The position numbers and the translations under genes are program-made. The notes below the pieces were generated by a model that was not told the origin of the DNA, did no database searches, and was given only the letters and a program-made list of their open reading frames with translations. Positions 33,328-41,659 of a stretch of DNA of 48,149 bases are shown one piece after another; position 1 is the first letter of the stretch; every line of letters starts with the position of its first letter. The DNA comes from Planctomycetota bacterium (GTDB lineage Bacteria; Planctomycetota; JACOTG01), in assembly GCA_016178505.1 (NCBI GenBank), contig JACOTG010000009.1:1-48149 (forward strand). Reading direction: 5' to 3'.

Positions 33328-34206
33328 TCAGAGCAACGACGCAAGGAGATCGTGCAGCGGACCGAGGACCTCGCCGTCGCCCCAGTACTGCGTGTGCGAC
33401 ATCGGATTCCAGCTCTTGATCAGCCAATCGAGCACGCCCTCGCTCGCGTTCATCGGCACGTCGGCGACGAGCGCGCCGTACGAGTCCGACAGCTCGGCGA
33501 GCGGCCAGCCGAGCACGTCGTCCTTGTCGTAGAAGTTCCGCCACTCGAACGCGGCGTTCGGCTTCGCGAACGGCACGATGTCCTGCACTGCGTGCGCGGC
33601 CACGAAGATCGGGATGTTGCAGCCGGTCGTGAAGAACGCGCGCAGCGAGCTGCCTCGAACGAACGTGCGCTCTTCGGGCGAGAGCTTCGGACCGCTCGTG
33701 ATCGTCGCGTCGAAGAGTTCGGGGTCTTGCCACATGCCGATCACCGGTCGCGGCACCTTCGTCGGGCTCGCGGCGTGGCCGGCGTCGCGCTGCGCGTCCC
33801 ACAGGTAGCACGAGAAGACGTGGCAGCCGAGCGAGTGCGCGAGCACCACGACCGGCCCGTCGCCTTTCATCGCGAGGCGCGCGCGCAGGAGCTCGCGGGC
33901 GATCACGACCTGCGCGCTCGCGTAATCGCTCCCGAGCGCTTCCTTGCCCGTCTCGAGGCCGACGGCATCGGCGAACCCGTAGAGCACGAACTTTCGCAGC
34001 GCGTCCCACCGCACTGCGTCGGCCGTCTTCGTCCAAACGCGCTCTTCGTTTCCTTGAAGGAGGTGCTGGTAGTAGATCGAGGCGAAATGCAGATCCGCGG
34101 CCTTCGCGCCGAGCCGCCGCTCGACTTCGGCGAACAGCGGAGCGGCGTAGCCTCGCGCGGTCTCGCCCATCCCGTGGATCGTGAGGAGTGACGCTTTCTT
34201 CGCCAT
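33328..34206 (-). CDS. Alpha/beta-hydrolase-fold protein
   Basis: 292 residues, no signal peptide. Visible marks are LLTIHGMGETARGYAAPLF near the start (HG oxyanion-type turn) and VVVLAHSLGCHVFSCYLW with the nucleophile elbow AHSLG (Ser125). C-terminal candidates for the acid and base are in the PFAKPNAAFEWRNFYDKDDV and WNPMSHTQYWGDG segments. It looks like a cytosolic lipase/esterase-like protein; the substrate is unknown. The partner gene at 34219-34482 lies 12 bases upstream on the same strand, so the two are probably co-transcribed. Confidence 0.8.
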   Translation of the reverse strand: MAKKASLLTIHGMGETARGYAAPLFAEVERRLGAKAADLHFASIYYQHLLQGNEERVWTKTADAVRWDALRKFVLYGFADAVGLETGKEALGSDYASAQVVIARELLRARLAMKGDGPVVVLAHSLGCHVFSCYLWDAQRDAGHAASPTKVPRPVIGMWQDPELFDATITSGPKLSPEERTFVRGSSLRAFFTTGCNIPIFVAAHAVQDIVPFAKPNAAFEWRNFYDKDDVLGWPLAELSDSYGALVADVPMNASEGVLDWLIKSWNPMSHTQYWGDGEVLGPLHDLLASLL

Positions 34207-34218
34207 GTCGCTTGCCGC

Positions 34219-34482
34219 CTAGGGGATCCAGATCGTTTGGGCGGTCACCACCTCGACGCCGGACGGCAGCGGGAGCGGGCCCGGCGACTTCGTGTAGAAC
34301 GCGAGTCCCTTGTAGCTCGTCTTGATGAAGCCGCCGGTGGCGCAGACGACGAGGGCTCCTGCCTGACGCCCGACGATGCCGAGACAATCGGGCGGCTCCA
34401 GTCGCACGATTACTCCCGATGCTTTCGTCGCTCGCGCGATCGCGGCCGCCGCCGCGGCGCCCGCCGCTGCTCCGTTGCCCAT
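34219..34482 (-). CDS. Small conserved hypothetical protein, 87 residues
   Basis: A strong ribosome site (GGAGG, four bases before the ATG) supports the gene. After an Ala-rich start (MGNGAAAGAAAAAAIARATK), the sequence ASGVIVRLEPPDCLGI, ALVVCATGGF, SYKGLAFYTKS and the end VEVVTAQTIWIP follow a pattern I have seen in conserved small bacterial proteins without known function. No signal or transmembrane segment. It leads the unit with the hydrolase at 33328-34206. Confidence 0.7.
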   Translation of the reverse strand: MGNGAAAGAAAAAAIARATKASGVIVRLEPPDCLGIVGRQAGALVVCATGGFIKTSYKGLAFYTKSPGPLPLPSGVEVVTAQTIWIP

Positions 34483-34657
34483 GTCGCCTCCGTTGTCGGG
34501 CCCGACGTTTCGTCAGCCGATCGCCGACCGTCCTGCGTCGGCCGCGCGATTTCGTCCGGCATTGTCCACGAGATCCGCAAACTCGCGAGTCCACTTCTCG
34601 AATCGTGCGGCCGGCGATGCGTGGTTTCGAGCCGGGAACGACGTTTCCACTCCGGCG

Positions 34658-34676
34658 ATTGGGGTCTGACCCCAAT
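34658..34676. repeat. REP-like palindrome
   Basis: ATTGGGGTC-T-GACCCCAAT, perfect nine-base arms around one base. The GGGGTC/GACCCC palindrome type is found dispersed in many bacterial genomes, often with REP-associated tyrosine transposases. None is present in this window, so it would be a solitary copy. Confidence 0.7.
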
Positions 34677-34812
34677 AGACGGAATGTGGGAATGGTGGCG
34701 ACGCGGGCGTGGGGGAATGGCGCGTTTTTTCACGATTTCGTTCGTGATGCGCGACGGGCGGGATGCGCGCGGCACGGCGAATGCGAAGGCGCGCTGGACT
34801 GCACGAGGTCAC

Positions 34813-34831
34813 GACGAGTTCGAATCTCGTC
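34813..34831 (+). other. tRNA T-arm-like stem-loop, possible tRNA 3' fragment
   Basis: GACGAG-TTCGAAT-CTCGTC has a perfect six-base stem and the loop TTCGAAT that fits the T-loop consensus. The seven following bases (CCCCATG) have no pairing partner at the expected distance, and no anticodon arm can be drawn, so this is not an intact tRNA gene. It could be the scar of an old integration site or simply an mRNA leader hairpin. Confidence 0.35.
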
Positions 34832-34853
34832 CCCATGCGAATGGAGGTGGATG

Positions 34854-37421
34854 ATGACCGCATCGACGCGTCTTCTTCTGCGACTGGCTCGGACGACGGC
34901 GACGTTCGCGATCCTGGCTGCGGCCCTGCCGGCGACGGCGCAGGTTCGCTGGGTCAATCGAAGCGGGATCGCCGATCTGCCCGCGATCGAAAAGCTCGCC
35001 TTCGACTCGGTTCGCGCACGCACGGTGCTCGTCGGGAAGCGCGACAACGCGACCGGTCCTCTCGAGACCTGGGAGTGGGACGGCGCCTCGTGGATAGAGC
35101 GGTTCCCGACGTCGCGACCGACGGCCACCCAATCGTTCGTCACCGCGTTCGACAGCGTGCGCGGCCGGCTCGTGCTCTTCGCCGACGACGGCGAGACCTG
35201 GGAGTGGGACGGCAACGACTGGTCTCGGCGATCGCCGACCACGAGGCCGACGCGGCGATTCGCTCCGGCGATGGCGTTCGACGCCGCGCGCGGTCGCACC
35301 GTGTTGTTCGGCGGCTACCGGGGCTCCGGCCCGCTCGCCGACACGTGGCTTTGGGACGGAACCGATTGGACTCTTGCGACCCCCGCGACGAGCCCGTCCG
35401 CGCGATCGGCTCACGCGATGGCGTTCGATTCGACGAATGGCCGCATCCTTCTCTTCGGTGGCATCGATCCGTCGGGCTACGTCAGCGACACGTGGGAATG
35501 GGACGGTGCGACGTGGATCGCTCGTTCGCCGGCGCACTCGCCGTATCGGCGCGCAAACGCGGGGCTCGCGCACGACCCGGCGCGAGCACGAACCGTCTTG
35601 TACGGCGGCGTCGCGTGTTGCCACCCCGACGGCATGACCGACACGTGGGAGTGGGACGGAGTCGACTGGGCCTTCGTGAATCCGACGCAGAGTCCGGGGG
35701 GAGGGTCGCTCGCATCCCTCAGCGCCGACGTGGCGCGCGGTCGCATCGTCTTTCACGCCGGCTTCGGTCTCACGTGGGAGTGGGACGGAACCACGTGGCG
35801 CCTGGTGCTGCCGCCGGGCACGCCGCCCGCGCAGGCCTATCACGCGCTGACGTTCGACTCGGATCACGCGAGGACTCTGCTCGTCGGGTTCGACAGAAGC
35901 GGAACGTCCACGTCGGAGTGGGACGGCTCCGCGTGGACACGACGCCATCCGACGACGAGCCCGCCGCTGAAGCTCTGGGCATCGTTGACGTACGACGCAC
36001 GGCGCCACCGTGCCGTCCGATTCGGCGGCCGGACTCCGGGCTCCGACATTCCGACGGCCGAGACGTGGGAATGGGACGGCGTCGACTGGACTCAGCGTTT
36101 TCCCGCCACGACGCCTCCCGCGCGATCCTCACACGCGACGGTGTTCGATCCGGATCGCGGAGTCACCGTGATGTTCGGCGGGCTCGACGCGACCTATCGA
36201 GAGTTCGCCGACACGTGGGAGTGGAACGGCAACGACTGGCGACTTCGCACGCCGACGACGAGCCCTCCTCCGCACGAGTCCCACGGGATGGCGTACGACT
36301 CGTTGCGCCACGAGGTCGTGCTCTTCGGAGGTCGTACGAACGGGTTCGAGCAGTCGGACACGTGGGAGTGGAACGGGAGCGATTGGGCCCAGCGCAATCC
36401 CACCGTATCGCCGCCGGCCCGCGGCGCCTCGCCGCTCGCGTTCGACGCGGCGCGCGGGCTCACGGTGCTGTTCGGCGGGTCGAAGCCCGGGATCGAGCAG
36501 ACGGACTACCTCGACGACACGTGGGAATGGGACGGCGTCACTTGGACCGAGCGAACGTTCGTGCCGCGGCCCGGTGCGCGCGACAGCCACGCGATGGCGT
36601 ACGATTCGGCGCGCTCTCGCGTCGTGCTGTTCGGCGGATATCGCGGCTTCTTCTTCCCGGACACGTGGGAGCTGGAACTCGCGCCGACCGCGACGGCGAT
36701 CGAGCCCTCGACCGGATCGGAAGCGGGCGGTGATCTCGTCGTCGTGAGCGGAGCGGCGTTCGGGTCCGACACGACGGTCGAGTTCGGCGGCGTCGCGGCA
36801 ACGGTGGTGAGCGCGGCGCCAGGCCGGCTCCTCGTGCGGACTCCCTCCGGGAGCGGCGGCGTCGCCGTGCGCGTCGGCAACGGAGCGGGCTCGTCGGAGC
36901 TTCCCGCGGCGTTCACGTACGTGTCCGTGGATCTCGCGGCGCGATACGGAAACGTCAACGCCGGAGTCGGCGCGCGAGAGAACGTGCTCCTCGTGAATGC
37001 CGCGATCGGCGACCCGTTCCTGCGCGAGGCACTGTTGGGCTCCCATGATCCGATCCAGGTGGCGATGGTCGCGCCTTCGAGTCGAACGTCGGCGCGGTTC
37101 GCGCTCTACGCGTGGCCGGGTGCGCCGACCGCAGCGACGCTTCGCGCACTGCCGCATGGCGCCGGCTTCACCGTCTTTCCGACGCCGATCAGCGGTGGCG
37201 CGCCGCGACCGACGTTCGTCTTCAACAATCTCGGTCACGTGTCGACGCTCGGCGCGCCGACTCAGCCGTCGTCGCCGGCGCCGTCGATCGTGATCCGTGG
37301 GCCGCTCGGCGCAAGACGCGCCCTGACGGCGACGCTGCAAGGGTTGATCGAAGACGACGGCTCGCGCATTCCCGCGCACGTCAGCGTCACGAACGCGGTG
37401 ATCTTGCGGATCGGGCCGTGA
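34854..37421 (+). CDS. Exported Kelch-repeat protein with IPT/TIG domain and shared C-terminal tail
   Basis: 855 residues from the second of two adjacent ATG codons (34854), which gives the better distance to GGAGG at 34843; 34851 is the alternative. Signal peptide to about residue 30 (ALPATAQ). Residues ~35-608 hold eleven to twelve repeats with TWEWDGxxW and HAMAFDxxRxRTVLFGG, i.e. Kelch blades, enough for two propellers. An IPT/TIG domain (about 611-690; TAIEPSTGSEAGGDLVVVSG) leads into the tail (697-855), which starts RYGNVNAG and ends VSVTNAVILRIGP. Probably secreted or surface-bound and involved in binding rather than catalysis. The same IPT-tail pair ends the FG-GAP protein at 45084-47027. 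Confidence 0.88.
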   Translation: MTASTRLLLRLARTTATFAILAAALPATAQVRWVNRSGIADLPAIEKLAFDSVRARTVLVGKRDNATGPLETWEWDGASWIERFPTSRPTATQSFVTAFDSVRGRLVLFADDGETWEWDGNDWSRRSPTTRPTRRFAPAMAFDAARGRTVLFGGYRGSGPLADTWLWDGTDWTLATPATSPSARSAHAMAFDSTNGRILLFGGIDPSGYVSDTWEWDGATWIARSPAHSPYRRANAGLAHDPARARTVLYGGVACCHPDGMTDTWEWDGVDWAFVNPTQSPGGGSLASLSADVARGRIVFHAGFGLTWEWDGTTWRLVLPPGTPPAQAYHALTFDSDHARTLLVGFDRSGTSTSEWDGSAWTRRHPTTSPPLKLWASLTYDARRHRAVRFGGRTPGSDIPTAETWEWDGVDWTQRFPATTPPARSSHATVFDPDRGVTVMFGGLDATYREFADTWEWNGNDWRLRTPTTSPPPHESHGMAYDSLRHEVVLFGGRTNGFEQSDTWEWNGSDWAQRNPTVSPPARGASPLAFDAARGLTVLFGGSKPGIEQTDYLDDTWEWDGVTWTERTFVPRPGARDSHAMAYDSARSRVVLFGGYRGFFFPDTWELELAPTATAIEPSTGSEAGGDLVVVSGAAFGSDTTVEFGGVAATVVSAAPGRLLVRTPSGSGGVAVRVGNGAGSSELPAAFTYVSVDLAARYGNVNAGVGARENVLLVNAAIGDPFLREALLGSHDPIQVAMVAPSSRTSARFALYAWPGAPTAATLRALPHGAGFTVFPTPISGGAPRPTFVFNNLGHVSTLGAPTQPSSPAPSIVIRGPLGARRALTATLQGLIEDDGSRIPAHVSVTNAVILRIGP

Positions 37422-37487
37422 GGTCGGACCTCGCAACACGCCAAGCGGAAGGATCGTCGCGGCTCGTCTGCGCAGCGGGAGGCCGAA

Positions 37488-38108
37488 CTACTGCAGCTTG
37501 GACTTGAACTCGTCGACTCTCCGCTTCGCCTCGGTGAGGGACAGGCCGTGCTCTTGGCGGAGCAGCCGAATCGCATCGATCGGGCGACCCGCTTTCGCGA
37601 GCGCTGCCGCGGCCGCCGACGGCGAGTCGTCGCCGGCCATTCCGAGCGCCTCGCGGATGCGTCGCGCGATCTTGACGATCGCCTCGTCGCCGTCCGGACT
37701 GTAGCCCGCGGTGAGCGGTAGCTCGGGACGATTGACGAGTTGGAGCGAGATGCGGCGGCTCGGCACGCCGTCGTCGCCGATCGGGACCTGCACCGCGACC
37801 TCTTTCACGGACTCGAACGCGAGCGCGCCCTCGCGGCTCCACCACGCCCATCGGCGGCGCCACGTGATCGTTCGCGCGTTGGGATCGAAGGTGAATCGCG
37901 TGCGCTCGAGAAGCGCGAGCCCCGCGATCACGCACACTCCGACGCCGCCGAGAACCCCGACGAGGCGATCGGTGCCGCGCGTCCCGATGAAGAAGTCGTA
38001 GAGCGCCGTTCCGCCGAACACGATCGCGATGCCGAAGAGCCACTTCGACCAGCGCGTGCTGTCGTGCGTCACGACGAGCGTCCCGTCCGAGCCTTCCGTC
38101 ACATTCAT
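37488..38108 (-). CDS. Membrane protein with ribosomal-protein-L7/L12-C-terminal-like domain
   Basis: 206 residues from the ATG at 38108; a GTG one codon upstream is possible. Two hydrophobic helices (about residues 24-40 and 50-66) are followed by a PH-like beta region (TRFTFDPNARTITWRRRWAW, SVKEVAVQVPIG). The C-terminus GRPIDAIRLLRQEHGLSLTE and AKRRVDEF copies the helix pattern of the L7/L12 C-terminal domain (compare KIEAIKxxRexTGLGLKEAK), a module that occurs in non-ribosomal proteins too. Its role here is unknown; a protein-contact function is likely. Last gene of the minus-strand run that begins at 41082, after a 241-base gap holding a palindrome. Confidence 0.72.
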   Translation of the reverse strand: MNVTEGSDGTLVVTHDSTRWSKWLFGIAIVFGGTALYDFFIGTRGTDRLVGVLGGVGVCVIAGLALLERTRFTFDPNARTITWRRRWAWWSREGALAFESVKEVAVQVPIGDDGVPSRRISLQLVNRPELPLTAGYSPDGDEAIVKIARRIREALGMAGDDSPSAAAAALAKAGRPIDAIRLLRQEHGLSLTEAKRRVDEFKSKLQ

Positions 38109-38228
38109 CACCTAACGAGTTCGGCTCGTTCGCCCGAGCGTGTTGAGTGAATTCGAAGATGCCGGGTGAACGCCCTCGGGCCGGAATTCACGGTTTCGCG
38201 CGCGAAACGAGGGTCTCGTTCCGGCGGC

Positions 38229-38243
38229 AAGTGCCTGGCACTT
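38229..38243. repeat. Short REP-like palindrome
   Basis: AAGTGCC-T-GGCACTT, perfect seven-base arms. The AGTGCCTGGCACT type is found repeatedly between genes in many bacterial genomes. It lies in the 241-base gap between the genes at 37488 and 38350. Only one copy was found in this window. Confidence 0.6.
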
Positions 38244-38349
38244 TTAGCCGGGGCCGATCCGGCTGGGCGAACACGAAGTCGAGCACCGCTTCGACGTCCG
38301 CGCCGAGCGCGTAGAAATCGCAGTTCGGCATCTGGTCCTTTCGGGTCGC

Positions 38350-38766
38350 CTACGGCGGTGAATTCAATCGCGCGAGCGCGCCTTCGACAACCGACATGCG
38401 CTCGAGCTGGTCGACGAACTCCGCGACGCCTTGCGCTTCGATGGCGATCGCGAACTCGGCGCGCGCCGCGTCGTAGTCCGAGTGAATGGTGACGTGGACG
38501 AAGGCGTGGCCGGCAGTATCGGCGCAAAGAAAGACGAACCGACATCCGCCGCCGGCATACTTGGGGTCGAACGTCCCGAGCTGGAATTCCCGGCGATCCG
38601 AGCCCGAGACCGGGAATCCGCGAATCGCAGCCGCCATCGTCTGCGGTGCGTCGTGAGAAGCGTAGAGTGCGGTCCGGCCCGCGAACCCGCTGCTCGACGC
38701 GCGCACGAGAAGTTCGAGCACGTCGTCGTCGAACCAGAAGACCTCGATCTCGATTCCCGGGTCCAC
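38350..38766 (-). CDS. Conserved hypothetical protein, 138 residues
   Basis: Starts at a GTG (38766) with GGAGG ten bases upstream. The sequence has a beta-rich pattern: EIEVFWFDDDVLELLVRASS, GFAGRTALYASHDAPQTMAA, IRGFPVSGSDRREFQLGTFD, then alternating strands and a terminal helix (FVDQLERMSVVEGALARL). Similar proteins (a sugar- or immunity-protein-like small fold with a REFELG segment) are common in bacteria, but I cannot give the family a sure name. No signal peptide. It follows the SnoaL-like gene after 13 bases, so it is part of the same operon. Confidence 0.7.
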   Translation of the reverse strand: MDPGIEIEVFWFDDDVLELLVRASSSGFAGRTALYASHDAPQTMAAAIRGFPVSGSDRREFQLGTFDPKYAGGGCRFVFLCADTAGHAFVHVTIHSDYDAARAEFAIAIEAQGVAEFVDQLERMSVVEGALARLNSPP

Positions 38767-38779
38767 GTGCGTCGTCCTC

Positions 38780-39292
38780 CTATCGATTCGCGTGCGACGG
38801 GCGCGCGCTCGAGACGTTGCCGATAAGCTGCCAGCGGTCGCCTTTTCGCTCGTAGAGTTCGATCCACGCCCAGACGTCGTCGATCGGCTCGGGCAGCTCG
38901 CCGTCGCGAGCGAGCGTGCCCGTCACCTCGACTTGCGCGATCACCCAGCCGAGCGAGCCGTCGTCGGAGACGCGCACGATCGGCGCTCGCAGATCGCGGT
39001 ACGACGTGAAGTGCGCGGCGCTGAGGTAGCGCTGCAGCGACTCGCGGCGCTCGGCCTTCGTGGGAAACGTGATCTCGCCGCGGCCCGCGACGACTTGCTC
39101 GTCGATTTCGAGCGCGAGCCACGCCTCGACGTCGCCCGCGCGATGCGCCGCGAGGATCTGCTCGTGCGTGCGCAGGAGCGCGTTGCGATCTGCATCCGAG
39201 TGGCGCGCGGCATGGAAGCGACAGCCGGTCGCGAGGCACACGCCGAATGCGGCCCGTCGCGCCACAGCACCGAACATTCGATTCATCCTCAT
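38780..39292 (-). CDS. SnoaL-like/NTF2-fold protein, possibly a lipoprotein
   Basis: 170 residues. The N-terminus MRMNRMFGAVARRAAFGVCL with ATGC (Cys24) resembles a lipoprotein signal, though a basic stretch interrupts the hydrophobic part. The rest fits the cone-like NTF2 fold: LLRTHEQILAAHRAGDVEAW, LQRYLSAAHFTSYRDLRAPI, VRVSDDGSLGWVIAQVEVTG and WAWIELYERKGDRWQLIGNV. SnoaL/DUF4440-type proteins bind or convert small molecules; no substrate can be deduced. The start lies only three bases after the stop of the acetyltransferase gene, so translation is probably coupled. Confidence 0.75.
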   Translation of the reverse strand: MRMNRMFGAVARRAAFGVCLATGCRFHAARHSDADRNALLRTHEQILAAHRAGDVEAWLALEIDEQVVAGRGEITFPTKAERRESLQRYLSAAHFTSYRDLRAPIVRVSDDGSLGWVIAQVEVTGTLARDGELPEPIDDVWAWIELYERKGDRWQLIGNVSSARPSHANR

Positions 39293-39295
39293 CGG

Positions 39296-40156
39296 TTAGA
39301 ACGCGATCGACGGCAGGAACGCGCCCGCCGGTTCTTGGTAGCGGCCCATCGTCATCAGCGTCGCTTGCCACACGGCTCGGAAACCGGCGCCGAGGAGATA
39401 GCGGTGCAGGTCGCCGTTTCGCGTTGGCAGGAAGAAGCCCGGACCGATGAACGAGCGCGCCGCGCAGATCAGCGCCATCACGTCTTCGGTTTGCCGCGCG
39501 ACGGCGTGCCCGCGAAAGCCGATGCCCGTCGCGTAGCCCGTGATGTCGTCGCCGCGCAACGTGACGGTCGCGGTCCTCTGCGCGATCGCGCCGCGAAGCT
39601 CGAACTCGCGCTCGAGGCCGTGCACTCGGGAGCACAGCGCGTTGCAGGCGCCGACGTCGGCGTCCGTCGCGGGGCGAACGACCACGCCGGGGAACTCGCC
39701 CGCGAGCGGCTTCCCCTGCATGAACAACAGCGGCTCGCGCACGTCGAAGCCCACCTTCGTATAGAGCGCGAGCGATCGCAGGTGGCTCGGCGACTGCACG
39801 AGCCGCACGCCGTCCTGCTGCCGATGGATCGCATCCTCCATCGCTGCGTCCATGAGCGCGCGGCCGACGCCGCCCTCGCGCGTGGGGTCCACCGTCATCG
39901 GTCCGATCGCCGCCACGCGCAACGCCGGAAACGCATTCAGGAAGAGGCTGCCCGCGATGCGTCCGTCGACCTCGGCGACCCAACCCCGCGCATTCGCGTC
40001 TTGGATCTTCGCGCGAACGAGCCCCGTCGCGAACTCGAGCGACGGCAGCTCGGGCGGATGATCGTGCTTCGCCGCAACGGCGCGATGCGCTTCGAACGCG
40101 ATTCGTCCACACGCCTCGGCGTCCGCGGCCGCGATCGATCGGACGTTGCACGCCAT
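39296..40156 (-). CDS. Tandem GNAT-family N-acetyltransferase
   Basis: 286 residues with the ribosome site GGAGGGG five bases before the ATG. The N-terminal half is a full GNAT domain: NVRSIAAADAEACGRIAFEA, WVAEVDGRIAGSLFLNAF, and the acetyl-CoA loop VDPTREGGVGRALMDAAMED (R-x-G-x-G/A form), then SLALYTKVGFDVREPLLFM. The second half (about 155-286) repeats the fold in a degenerate way without a clear acetyl-CoA loop. Substrate unknown (small molecule or protein amine). It is the middle gene of the 41082-38350 run. Confidence 0.85.
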   Translation of the reverse strand: MACNVRSIAAADAEACGRIAFEAHRAVAAKHDHPPELPSLEFATGLVRAKIQDANARGWVAEVDGRIAGSLFLNAFPALRVAAIGPMTVDPTREGGVGRALMDAAMEDAIHRQQDGVRLVQSPSHLRSLALYTKVGFDVREPLLFMQGKPLAGEFPGVVVRPATDADVGACNALCSRVHGLEREFELRGAIAQRTATVTLRGDDITGYATGIGFRGHAVARQTEDVMALICAARSFIGPGFFLPTRNGDLHRYLLGAGFRAVWQATLMTMGRYQEPAGAFLPSIAF

Positions 40157-40189
40157 GTCATCCCCTCCGTTCGCGCGTCGGCTCGTCGA

Positions 40190-40723
40190 TCACTCGTCCG
40201 GGCCGTGCGCGCGTTGCAGATCTTCGGCGATCAGCTTCATGAGTTCTTCGAGTGCAATGCCGTCTCGCTGATAGACCGCGAGCGGATGTTCGGTCGGCTC
40301 CAGCTCGATCGACGGTCGTTGCTTGTTCGGCCGAAGGTGTAGACGAGCCTTCAAGACCAGCGTGTCCGGAAAGCCGCGGATCCGATTGCTGAACCAACCC
40401 ATGAATCGTCCGTCGTCATCCGGCAGCTCGACATCGAACTGCTCTTCGTATCGATGGAAGTTCTTCTCGCTCAGAGAAACCCACGCGCCCCAAGCGAAGA
40501 CCCTCTCCGTGCCGATGATCGGGATCTCGAGACAACCGCGAACGAAGTAGTGCTGCTGATCGACGACGCAGAAATCGCTGGTCAGTGACGTGCGAACCGC
40601 GCGCTCCTCTTCCGGAATGTCGAAGTAGTAGAGCGGCGCGGCGTACCCGATGTCGGGCAGGCCCTCGTGCGTCTTGCCGCACGTCACACAGGTGTAACGA
40701 ATCGGCTCCGAGTGCTCGCTCAT
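40190..40723 (-). CDS. DUF2199 domain-containing protein
   Basis: 177 residues from the ATG at 40723, which overlaps the stop of the upstream gene (ATGA) and has GAGGA six bases upstream. The family pattern is complete: YTCVTCGKTHEGLPDIGYAA, YYFDIPEEERAVRTSLTSDF, YFVRGCLEIPIIG, FAWGAWVSLSEKNFHRY, and a C-terminal LEPTEHPLAVYQRDGI. The first two Cys (CVTC) could hold a metal with one or two later residues. DUF2199 has no known function. Translationally coupled to the gene at 40720-41082. Confidence 0.85.
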   Translation of the reverse strand: MSEHSEPIRYTCVTCGKTHEGLPDIGYAAPLYYFDIPEEERAVRTSLTSDFCVVDQQHYFVRGCLEIPIIGTERVFAWGAWVSLSEKNFHRYEEQFDVELPDDDGRFMGWFSNRIRGFPDTLVLKARLHLRPNKQRPSIELEPTEHPLAVYQRDGIALEELMKLIAEDLQRAHGPDE

Positions 40724-41082
40724 CGTGTCCTCTCTGCGTCGTCGCCGAACGTCGCGATGACTTCGATGCGTCCGACGATGTGCGCGTTGAATTCGCCGAG
40801 ATCCTCCGCCGGCACCCACAGCTCCTCGTGGATCGATGCGCCAACCGTGTGCCGGGGATAGCGCGCGACGAAGTCGGCGTCGACCTCGAAGCGCGTCACG
40901 AATCCGGAGCCGCTCTCCTTCACGTTCCAGTCGCGCGCGATCTGCGTCGCGTACGCCTCGTTCGTCACCGGATAGAAGATCGGTTGCCCCGGAAGGCGCG
41001 GCGGAAACGCGCGCCACCCCGACGCCTCGATGAGCGCCAGCTCCTGCGGGCCCACGGGCCGATATAGCGTAGCGGTTTTCAT
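40720..41082 (-). CDS. Conserved hypothetical protein (often annotated ADP-ribosylation/crystallin J1)
   Basis: 120 residues. The sequence LYRPVGPQELALIEASGWRA, FPPRLPGQPIFYPVTNEAYA, TQIARDWNVKESGSGFVTRF and HEELWVPAEDLGEFNAHIVG is highly typical of a common small bacterial family that databases sometimes label ADP-ribosylation/crystallin J1; there is no visible ADP-ribosylglycohydrolase active site, so the label should not be taken as function. No signal peptide. It is first in the operon that continues with DUF2199, GNAT, SnoaL-like and the 138-residue protein. Confidence 0.8.
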   Translation of the reverse strand: MKTATLYRPVGPQELALIEASGWRAFPPRLPGQPIFYPVTNEAYATQIARDWNVKESGSGFVTRFEVDADFVARYPRHTVGASIHEELWVPAEDLGEFNAHIVGRIEVIATFGDDAERTR

Positions 41083-41395
41083 CGCTGCCGCCGGCGCACC
41101 GACGTTTCATTTCCGCGAGCAACTCGCGCACGCCATGCTGAACCTGTCGATCGCGGATGAGGCTAGTCGGTGAGTGAGCGTACCGGGTGGCGCCAAGCGG
41201 GCGCAACGCGAATCGAACCCGTCAGCGACAGCGCCTGCCGGGGCTGCAGAACAGCCGCTCGGGCCGCGGAGTGTCGCCGCGTCGAGGCGCGATTCGAGGT
41301 GCGACACGACGGGGGCAGCGCGAGCAAACGGCGTCGCGCGAGTTCGTGCCGCGCCGGCGGCGAACGAGACCGAGCGGCCGAGGCGCAGCGGGCGA
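41083..41395. other. Gap upstream of the small-gene operon
   Basis: 313 bases with no convincing gene. A T-arm-like sequence on the minus strand around 41208-41224 was checked and does not form a tRNA. It should hold the promoter of the operon starting at 41082, but no clear -35/-10 pair is seen. Confidence 0.4.
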
Positions 41396-41659
41396 TCACA
41401 CGGTCGCCGCCGACTCTCGACGCGGCTGGCTTCCGCCGTCTCCGTGAGTCTCCGATCCGTCGCGACCCTCCCGGAGGACGACCTCCGCGACGAGCGGAAT
41501 CGTGCTGATCACTCCCACCGCAAAGAGCGTCCAACCGACGGCGCGTCTCGTCTCCGGGCTGAACCGGTCGGCAATCAGGAGTCCGACGCCCGCGCCCAAG
41601 GCCGCGCGCGTTCCAGCGATCATTCCCAGCTCGGGCAACGACACTTGTCTCGTTCTCAT
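41396..41659 (-). CDS. Small two-helix membrane protein
   Basis: 87 residues from the ATG at 41659 (ribosome site AGGAA six bases upstream); the open frame further upstream is not protein-like. SLPELGMIAGTRAALGAGVG then LLIADRFSPETRRAVGWTLF and AVGVISTIPLVAEVVL form two hydrophobic helices joined by a conserved basic loop (DRFSPETRRAVG). The C-terminus is charged. This pattern is common in small bacterial membrane proteins of unknown function. Confidence 0.75.
   Translation of the reverse strand: MRTRQVSLPELGMIAGTRAALGAGVGLLIADRFSPETRRAVGWTLFAVGVISTIPLVAEVVLREGRDGSETHGDGGSQPRRESAATV

Larger units (their letters stand above)
34483..34853. other. 371-base region upstream of the Kelch gene
   Basis: It separates the divergent small-protein gene and the Kelch gene. 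It holds an REP-like palindrome (34658-34676), a tRNA T-arm-like stem (34813-34831) and the Kelch ribosome site (GGAGG at 34843). No convincing gene. Frames crossing it are Arg-rich shadows. Confidence 0.5.

Noticed and set aside
41160..41280. Minus-strand tRNA-like sequence (GGGTTCGATTCG with a GGCT-loop-AGCC stem upstream)
   Set aside because: The T stem has a mismatch, no acceptor stem can be paired and the spacing between the supposed anticodon arm and T arm does not fit either tRNA class.
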